Shown here: piece after piece, positions 4,124-8,443 of the stretch
Layout: each line of letters opens with the position of its first letter
Numbering within the stretch: the stretch's first letter is position 1
From: Fusobacteriales bacterium
GTDB taxonomy: Bacteria > Fusobacteriota > Fusobacteriia > Fusobacteriales > Leptotrichiaceae
Direction of reading: 5' to 3'
Assembly: GCA_031285605.1 (NCBI GenBank)
Contig: JAITVW010000016.1
Coordinates: 1 to 8,443 of the forward strand
Length of the DNA stretch: 8,443 bases
The notes under the pieces: generated by a model
What the model saw: only the letters and a program-made list of their open reading frames with translations
Databases searched by the model: none
What the model was told of the DNA's origin: nothing
Position numbers and translations under genes: made by a program

Positions 4124-6532
4124 ATGAAAACTTATGAATTAAAAAGTGAAAGAGTGGCAAGATTAAGGGAAGAAGCACTTGCCAAAGAGCCGGGGGTATG
4201 TGTAGAGAGAGCAAGATACCTTACAAAAGCATATAAAGAAAATGAAGAAAAATCAAAATATATAAAAAGAGCTTTGGCAGTAAAAGAAGTTTTGGAAAAT
4301 ATGAGTATTTATATAAAAGACGGAGAGCTCATAGCAGGGAACCAGTCTTCTGATGTAAGAACAGCGCCGTTATTTCCCGAATATGCTGTGGAATGGATAA
4401 TTGAAGAGCTGAATGAAAAAGGAAACTTTGATTACAGAGACGGGGATAAATTTCATCTTCCCGAAGAACATAAAAAAGAAGTTTTGGAAATTTGTGAATA
4501 CTGGAAGGGAAAAACATTAAGAGAAAAATGTTATGCACAGATGCCTGAGGAATTAAAGAAAGCTTCACAGGTAAAAGCGGTACACGGAGAAGGGAATATG
4601 ACATCAGGAGACGGACATATAGTACCGGATTTTGAAAAAGCATTAAAGGTGGGATTAAGAGGAATAATAAATGAAGCTGTCGAGGCGAGAGACAAAGTGG
4701 ATATTACAGTATTCGGAGGATATGATAAGAGAGATTTTCTGAATTCCATTGTTATTCTTAATGAAGCAGTTATAGATTTTGCACACAGATTTTCAAGTCT
4801 TGCCTCTGAGTCTGCTGAAAAAGAAACAGATGAAAAAAGAAAAAAGGAGCTTTTGACTATATCCGAAAACTGTAAAAATGTTCCTGAAAATTCACCGGAA
4901 ACTTTTTGGGAAGCAGTACAGCTTATATGGTTTATCCATTTGGTAATACAGATAGAAAGTAACGGACATTCAGCTTCTCTTGGAAGAACAGATCAGTATT
5001 TATATGAATTTTATAAAAAGGACGTCATGACTGATAAAACTATGGACAGAGAGTTTGCAAAGGAGCTGCTGCAATGTCTGTGGGTAAAACTTTATACCGT
5101 GATTAAGGTAAGACCTACTTCACATTCGGGTTACGGGGCAGGATATCCTACATATCAGAATGTAACAATAGGAGGTTCTGATTATGACGGAAGTGATGCA
5201 TGCAATGAGCTGACTTATCTGATTTTGGAAAGTGTAGCGGAAAATAAAATGACACAGCCTAATCTGGCAGTCAGATTTCATTCCAATTCACCGGAAAAAT
5301 TCATAAGAGAAAGTGCAAGTGTAGCGGCTGCAGGTTATGGAATGCCGGCTATGCATACAGATGAAATAATTGTTCCTGCACTGTTAAACAAAGGAGTGAA
5401 ATTTAAAGATGCCTATAATTACACAATGGTAGGATGTGTGGAAGTAGCTGTTCCGGGAAAATGGGGATACAGATGTACAGGAATGACTTTTTTGAATCTT
5501 ATCAAAATAGTGGAACTTGTAATAAATGACGGTCATGATCCGAGAACAGGAGAGACTTTATATCAGGGGAACGGAACATTGCTTGATTTTGAAAACTTTG
5601 ATGATTTATGGAAGTCATGGGAAAAAAATATTGCATATTACACAAGATTAAGTGTTGCTTTTGATGTACTTGCCGACACACATCTTGAAGAGTTTCCCGA
5701 TATATTATGTTCAAGTCTGATAGACAGCTGTATAGAAAGAGGGAAAACAGCAAAAGAAGGCGGAGCAAAGTATGATATTATCGCCGGTCTTCAGGTGGGG
5801 TTATCTAATGCTGCAAATGCAATGTATGCTTTGAAAAGAACGGTTTTTGAAGATGAGATTCTTACTAAGGAAGAAGTTTTTGAAGCATTAAAAAATAATT
5901 TTGAGGGTATAGAGGGGGAAAGAGTAAGAAATATTCTGCTGAATGTACCTAAATACGGAAATGACATAGATGAAATAGACAAATTTGCAGTAAAAACATA
6001 TGAGCCTTATATTGAAGAGATTGCAAAGTACAAGAATACAAGATATGGAAGAGGACCGATAAACGGAGGCTACGGATTGTCAACTTCGGGGATTTCATCT
6101 AATGTGCCTATGGGAACTGTAACGGGTGCAACACCTGACGGAAGATATGCTTACACACCTGCTGCCGAAGGAGCTTCTCCTACACAGGGAACAGATGTAA
6201 AAGGACCTACAGCAGTATTGAATTCAATAGTAAAACTTCCTACACTCCTGATAACAGGCGGTCAGCTCCTAAATCAAAAATATTCTCCTGATCTGATAAA
6301 ATCAGAGGATCAGTTTGAGAAATTTGTGGGAATCATAAAGACTTTTATAAATCTAAAGGGATGGCATATACAATTTAATATAATTTCGAGAGATACGCTT
6401 CAGGCGGCAAAGGAAAATCCGGAAAAATACAGAGATATAGTGGTAAGAGTGGCAGGATACTGTGCACAGTTTGTGACACTGGATCCTGTTACACAGGATG
6501 ATATAATAGCAAGAACAGAACAGGTAATGTAA
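4124..6532 (+). CDS. Glycyl radical enzyme, YbiW/PflF-like; probable 1,5-anhydroglucitol-6-phosphate lyase
   Basis: An oxygen-sensitive glycyl radical enzyme of 802 residues (E. coli YbiW about 810). The PFL-like barrel occupies most of the chain. The catalytic Cys438 and Glu440 lie in GCVE. The C-terminal glycyl radical domain has the radical Gly778 in RVAGYCAQF, followed by the usual TQDDIIARTE near the end. There is a single active-site Cys, not the Cys-Cys pair of pyruvate formate-lyase. Motifs I recall from YbiW are here almost unchanged: GNQSSDVRTAP (72-82), EGNMTSGD (156-163), IESNGHS (277-283), DQYLY, GKWGYRCTGM (445-454) and YGRGP (641-645). By analogy it opens 1,5-anhydroglucitol 6-phosphate to 1-deoxyfructose 6-phosphate, which the upstream aldolase would cleave. 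Cys780, two residues after the radical Gly, is Ser in the YbiW I remember. AGGAGG (4111-4116) sets the start. The family is certain; the substrate is inferred. Confidence 0.96.
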   Translation: MKTYELKSERVARLREEALAKEPGVCVERARYLTKAYKENEEKSKYIKRALAVKEVLENMSIYIKDGELIAGNQSSDVRTAPLFPEYAVEWIIEELNEKGNFDYRDGDKFHLPEEHKKEVLEICEYWKGKTLREKCYAQMPEELKKASQVKAVHGEGNMTSGDGHIVPDFEKALKVGLRGIINEAVEARDKVDITVFGGYDKRDFLNSIVILNEAVIDFAHRFSSLASESAEKETDEKRKKELLTISENCKNVPENSPETFWEAVQLIWFIHLVIQIESNGHSASLGRTDQYLYEFYKKDVMTDKTMDREFAKELLQCLWVKLYTVIKVRPTSHSGYGAGYPTYQNVTIGGSDYDGSDACNELTYLILESVAENKMTQPNLAVRFHSNSPEKFIRESASVAAAGYGMPAMHTDEIIVPALLNKGVKFKDAYNYTMVGCVEVAVPGKWGYRCTGMTFLNLIKIVELVINDGHDPRTGETLYQGNGTLLDFENFDDLWKSWEKNIAYYTRLSVAFDVLADTHLEEFPDILCSSLIDSCIERGKTAKEGGAKYDIIAGLQVGLSNAANAMYALKRTVFEDEILTKEEVFEALKNNFEGIEGERVRNILLNVPKYGNDIDEIDKFAVKTYEPYIEEIAKYKNTRYGRGPINGGYGLSTSGISSNVPMGTVTGATPDGRYAYTPAAEGASPTQGTDVKGPTAVLNSIVKLPTLLITGGQLLNQKYSPDLIKSEDQFEKFVGIIKTFINLKGWHIQFNIISRDTLQAAKENPEKYRDIVVRVAGYCAQFVTLDPVTQDDIIARTEQVM

Positions 6533-6540
6533 ATAAAATA

Positions 6541-6581
6541 AAAGAGTGCCTTTATATTAATAAAAAGACACTTTTTTTATT
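6541..6581 (+). terminator. Intrinsic terminator of the glycyl radical operon
   Basis: Bases 6541-6556 pair with 6561-6576, with two mismatches (6549/6568 and 6554/6563) and one G-U pair (6544/6573). The core is AGTG/CACT plus CTTT/AAAG. Seven Ts follow from 6572, then ATTA. It begins 8 bases after the stop of the enzyme gene and ends the two-gene unit. Confidence 0.75.
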
Positions 6582-6672
6582 ACATAAATTTGTTTTCTTT
6601 ATATTGTTTAAAAATTAAAAATAAAATAATATTTTTATATATAAATATAGAAAATAAAATTAAAAATATTTT

Positions 6673-6701
6673 TTGACATGAGCATATTTTTTTAGTATAA
6701 T
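6673..6701 (+). promoter_or_regulatory. Consensus sigma-70 promoter directly at the 99-residue ORF
   Basis: TTGACA (6673-6678) and TATAAT (6696-6701) are both perfect and are separated by the ideal 17 bases. A/T tracts including AAAAATATTTTT (6662-6673) lie immediately upstream and could act as an UP element. The expected first transcribed base is about 6707-6709, which is the ATG of the next reading frame. Confidence 0.85.
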
Positions 6702-6706
6702 GACTT

Positions 6707-7006
6707 ATGAGGATTGGATATATCTTCATTTATGAGGGGCAGAGTACGAATACTTTTAGCGGGGATAAAAAAGAAAACAGCTACAGTAACAGAAACGGGG
6801 AACACAGATATAAAGTAGACGGAGAAGTGTACCTGCGCTCTATTGTTTTGAAACAGGAAGGGCTAAATGCTGTTGCAATAATGGATATTCTTTCGGAAGA
6901 CGAAACAGATATAGGATATTTTGACAGAAATACAGAATATAAAAAGTCATTCTTTAAAGGCAAAGGATTTTTTAGCAATGAAAATTTTTATGAACTAATT
7001 CAATAA
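6707..7006 (+). CDS. Hypothetical 99-residue protein, probably from a leaderless mRNA
   Basis: Not recognised. The product is hydrophilic and rich in Asn, Lys, Glu and aromatic residues. It has a short nonpolar N-terminus (MRIGYIFIY), too short for a membrane segment, then a polar stretch (about 18-36), a more ordered-looking middle (EVYLRSIVLKQEGLNAVAIM, about 40-59) and a C-terminus ending ELIQ. No signal peptide, Cys or metal motif is seen. Codon choice (AGA, GAA, ATA) matches the neighbours, which favours a real gene. ATG6707 is the first possible start, because TGA at 6701-6703 is in frame just upstream. No ribosome site precedes it, and a perfect promoter places transcription start on the ATG. 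Tandem stops TAA TAA end it (7004-7009). Alternatives are a decayed fragment of a longer protein or a chance frame behind a promoter. Confidence 0.55.
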   Translation: MRIGYIFIYEGQSTNTFSGDKKENSYSNRNGEHRYKVDGEVYLRSIVLKQEGLNAVAIMDILSEDETDIGYFDRNTEYKKSFFKGKGFFSNENFYELIQ

Positions 7007-7043
7007 TAAAAGATCTTTCGGGACTCGGACCTTTGCTTTTATT
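7005..7043. other. Hairpin after the 99-residue ORF
   Basis: AATAAAAG (7005-7012) pairs exactly with CTTTTATT (7036-7043) around a 23-base, comparatively G/C-rich loop. The 10-bp palindrome AAAGATCTTT (7009-7018) overlaps the left arm. No T-run follows the second arm, so it is at best a weak terminator or an mRNA 3'-end structure. Confidence 0.3.
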
Positions 7044-7058
7044 GCAGAAAATAAAATT

Positions 7059-7087
7059 TTGATATTCCATTATTATTATGGTAGTAT
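7059..7087 (+). promoter_or_regulatory. Possible promoter of the FAD-protein genes
   Basis: TTGATA (7059-7064) and TAGTAT (7082-7087) are 17 bases apart. TATGAT at 7085-7090 is another candidate -10 with longer spacing. The match is moderate. Read-through from the strong promoter at 6673-6701 may also feed these genes. Confidence 0.4.
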
Positions 7088-7119
7088 GATAAATAAAGAA
7101 AAAACCGGGAGTTGGTAAA

Positions 7120-8343
7120 ATGTACACAGAAGCAGCAGTTATAGGCGGAGGAGCGGCAGGATTCATGGCTGCGGTTACAGCTAAGGAAAATGGTTTGGAC
7201 ATTATTATTATGGAAAGAAAAGACAGAGTTTTGAAAAAGGTTTTGGCAACAGGGAACGGAAGATGTAACTATACGAATATTAATGCCGGTATTTCTAATT
7301 ATTACGGAGAAGACAGAGAATTTACACGGAATGTACTGGAAATATTCGGTCCTGAAAATGCAGTGGATTTTTTTGAGAAACTTGGCATAGTGCATAAAAT
7401 AGAAGAAAACGGAAAAGTATATCCTTACAGCGGACAGGCTTCAGCGGTGGTAGACGCACTCAGATTTGAAGCACAGAGACTGGAAATACCGATTTATACT
7501 AATTTTGATGTTTCCAGAATAAAATATGAAAATTCATTGTTTAAAATTTTTTCAAATGGCGGAAATAAAATAATAACATGTAAAAAACTGATTATAGCAG
7601 CAGGAGGCTGTTCTTATCCTGAGCTCGGATCAAACGGGAGCGGATACAGGCTTGCTGAAATGATGGGACATAAGTCTACTGAGCTTAAGCCTGCACTTGT
7701 ACAGCTGAAAACAGAAAAAGACCCTGTAAAAGGTCTGCACGGAATAAAAGTAAATGCAAAAGTTACGGCATATTATAAAGGAAAAGAACTGAATTCGTCA
7801 GAAGGTGAACTTTTATTCACAGATTACGGCATATCGGGTCCGGTAGTTTTTAATCTGTCATATTTAACTGCGTTATATTATGATCTTACATTCAGGGTTG
7901 ATTTAATGCCTGATTATAACATTCGGGATATAGAGAAGCTGCTTACTGTAAGAAAAGGAAATCTGAGTCATTTGACAATGGAAGACTTTTTAGTTGGAAT
8001 GATAAATAAAAAATTGGGACAGCTTTTGCTGAAGCGTGCAGGAATAGAAAAACTTTCTCTTCCTGTGGAAAAACTTTCCGATGAAAGAATTACCAAAATT
8101 GCATTTTTGATAAAAAATTATGATATAAAAATTCAGGAAACGACAGGCTTCAGGAATGCACAGGTAACAGCAGGAGGAGTAAAAACAGAGGGGATAAATC
8201 CCAAAACTATGGAATCAAAAAAAGTGAAAAATTTATATTTTGCCGGAGAGATACTTGATATTTTTGGAGACTGCGGGGGATATAATCTTCAATGGGCATG
8301 GGCTTCAGGCTATCTTGCAGGTAAAAGTGCCGCCGGAAAATAA
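7120..8343 (+). CDS. HI0933/YhiN-family FAD-dependent flavoprotein
   Basis: A cytoplasmic flavoprotein of 407 residues, within the usual length of the HI0933 (YhiN) family. Its in vivo reaction is unsettled; database entries call it an NAD(P)/FAD-dependent oxidoreductase or 'aminoacetone oxidase family' protein. The N-terminal Rossmann FAD motif is VIGGGAAGFMAA (7-18), with the acidic ribose-binding residue at Glu32. The family signature GNGRCNYTN follows (45-53). IIAAGGCSYPELGSNGSGY is the second conserved FAD-contact block. The C-terminal signature is FAGEILDIFGDCGGYNLQWA (374-393), which closes over the FAD. All expected blocks are present, so it looks intact. GGGAG (7107-7111) precedes the ATG by eight bases. 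The next gene follows after 26 bases and is also a predicted FAD protein, indicating an operon. No link to the upstream sugar genes is evident. Confidence 0.92.
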   Translation: MYTEAAVIGGGAAGFMAAVTAKENGLDIIIMERKDRVLKKVLATGNGRCNYTNINAGISNYYGEDREFTRNVLEIFGPENAVDFFEKLGIVHKIEENGKVYPYSGQASAVVDALRFEAQRLEIPIYTNFDVSRIKYENSLFKIFSNGGNKIITCKKLIIAAGGCSYPELGSNGSGYRLAEMMGHKSTELKPALVQLKTEKDPVKGLHGIKVNAKVTAYYKGKELNSSEGELLFTDYGISGPVVFNLSYLTALYYDLTFRVDLMPDYNIRDIEKLLTVRKGNLSHLTMEDFLVGMINKKLGQLLLKRAGIEKLSLPVEKLSDERITKIAFLIKNYDIKIQETTGFRNAQVTAGGVKTEGINPKTMESKKVKNLYFAGEILDIFGDCGGYNLQWAWASGYLAGKSAAGK

Positions 8344-8369
8344 ATCTGTAAAAGTAAAGGACTTTGGAT

Positions 8370-8443
8370 ATGTTGAGAATAAATAATATAAAAATACCTG
8401 TAAAACACTCTAAAGAAGATGTATTAAAGCAGACAGCGGAGAT
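8370..8443 (+). CDS. Start of a second FAD-dependent protein (COG2509-like), cut by window end
   Basis: Only the first 24 codons are visible. The N-terminus, MLRINNIKIPVKHSKEDVLK, closely resembles the small N-terminal domain of uncharacterised FAD-dependent dehydrogenases of the COG2509 type, which in many Firmicutes begin with similar R-I-x-N-[IL]-K-[LI]-P text. AAAGGA (8356-8361) lies eight bases before the ATG, and the gene starts 26 bases after the HI0933-family gene, so the two are probably cotranscribed. The family call rests on a short stretch from memory and is moderate; the presence of a coding start is more secure. Confidence 0.62.
   Translation, partial: MLRINNIKIPVKHSKEDVLKQTAE

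Noticed and set aside
4124..6532. Annotation as pyruvate formate-lyase
   Set aside because: True PFL has adjacent active-site cysteines and a GYAVRF-type radical loop. This protein has one catalytic Cys in GCVE and RVAGYCAQF, with extensive YbiW-type motifs.
4124..6532. Choline trimethylamine-lyase or glycerol/propanediol dehydratase identity
   Set aside because: GCVE is shared with these, but the following VAVPGKWGYRCTGM text and the EGNMTSGD and GNQSSDVR motifs match YbiW-type enzymes. No microcompartment or dehydratase-partner genes are nearby.
7005..7043. T-box or other riboswitch before the flavoprotein gene
   Set aside because: The G/C-richer loop lacks the T-box core or any known riboswitch motif, and no T-run follows the hairpin.
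7039..7395. 118-residue minus-strand frame (and an overlapping one at 6972-7202)
   Set aside because: It is antisense to the start of the well-supported flavoprotein, with typical shadow composition rich in Cys, Ser, Phe and Ile.
1..8443. Insertion sequence, prophage or integration boundary
   Set aside because: No transposase, integrase, tRNA, terminal inverted repeats or target-site duplications were seen, and codon use is uniform along the window.

Overview
The window is A+T-rich, about two-thirds A/T by eye, with heavy use of AGA for Arg and ATA for Ile, strong AGGAGG-type ribosome sites and near-consensus TTGACA/TATAAT promoters. This fits a fermentative, anaerobic, low-G+C bacterium. 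My best guess is a fusobacterium of the Leptotrichiaceae (Sebaldella-like). A low-G+C Firmicute is not excluded, and nothing here gives a formal species assignment.

Layout: (1) 1-632, the 3' part of a fructose-6-phosphate-aldolase-type (FSA) enzyme whose start lies outside the window. (2) 633-990, a non-coding gap ending in a promoter. (3) 991-1938, a SorC-family sugar-responsive regulator with a strong terminator. (4) 2021-2791 on the minus strand, a DeoR-family repressor. (5) 2792-3187, a divergent regulatory region. (6) 3188-4084 and 4124-6532, a glycyl-radical-enzyme activase and its glycyl radical enzyme (GRE), a two-gene operon closed by a terminator. (7) 6707-7006, an unrecognised 99-residue protein whose ATG sits where transcription should start. 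(8) 7120-8343 and 8370 to the window end, two uncharacterised FAD-dependent proteins in tandem.

The main point of interest is the first 6.5 kb. The GRE resembles E. coli YbiW (PflF) much more than pyruvate formate-lyase. Its activase resembles YbiY, and the aldolase carries the Gln/Thr/Tyr set of FSA. E. coli has the same trio as ybiW-ybiY-fsaA. From memory, YbiW was recently reported to ring-open 1,5-anhydroglucitol 6-phosphate to 1-deoxyfructose 6-phosphate, which FSA splits into glyceraldehyde 3-phosphate and hydroxyacetone ('anhydroglycolysis'). The window therefore probably encodes a rearranged version of that pathway with two sugar-phosphate-type regulators. The sugar importer/kinase and the hydroxyacetone reductase (GldA in E. 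coli) are not visible here. The last 1.9 kb looks like unrelated housekeeping sequence.
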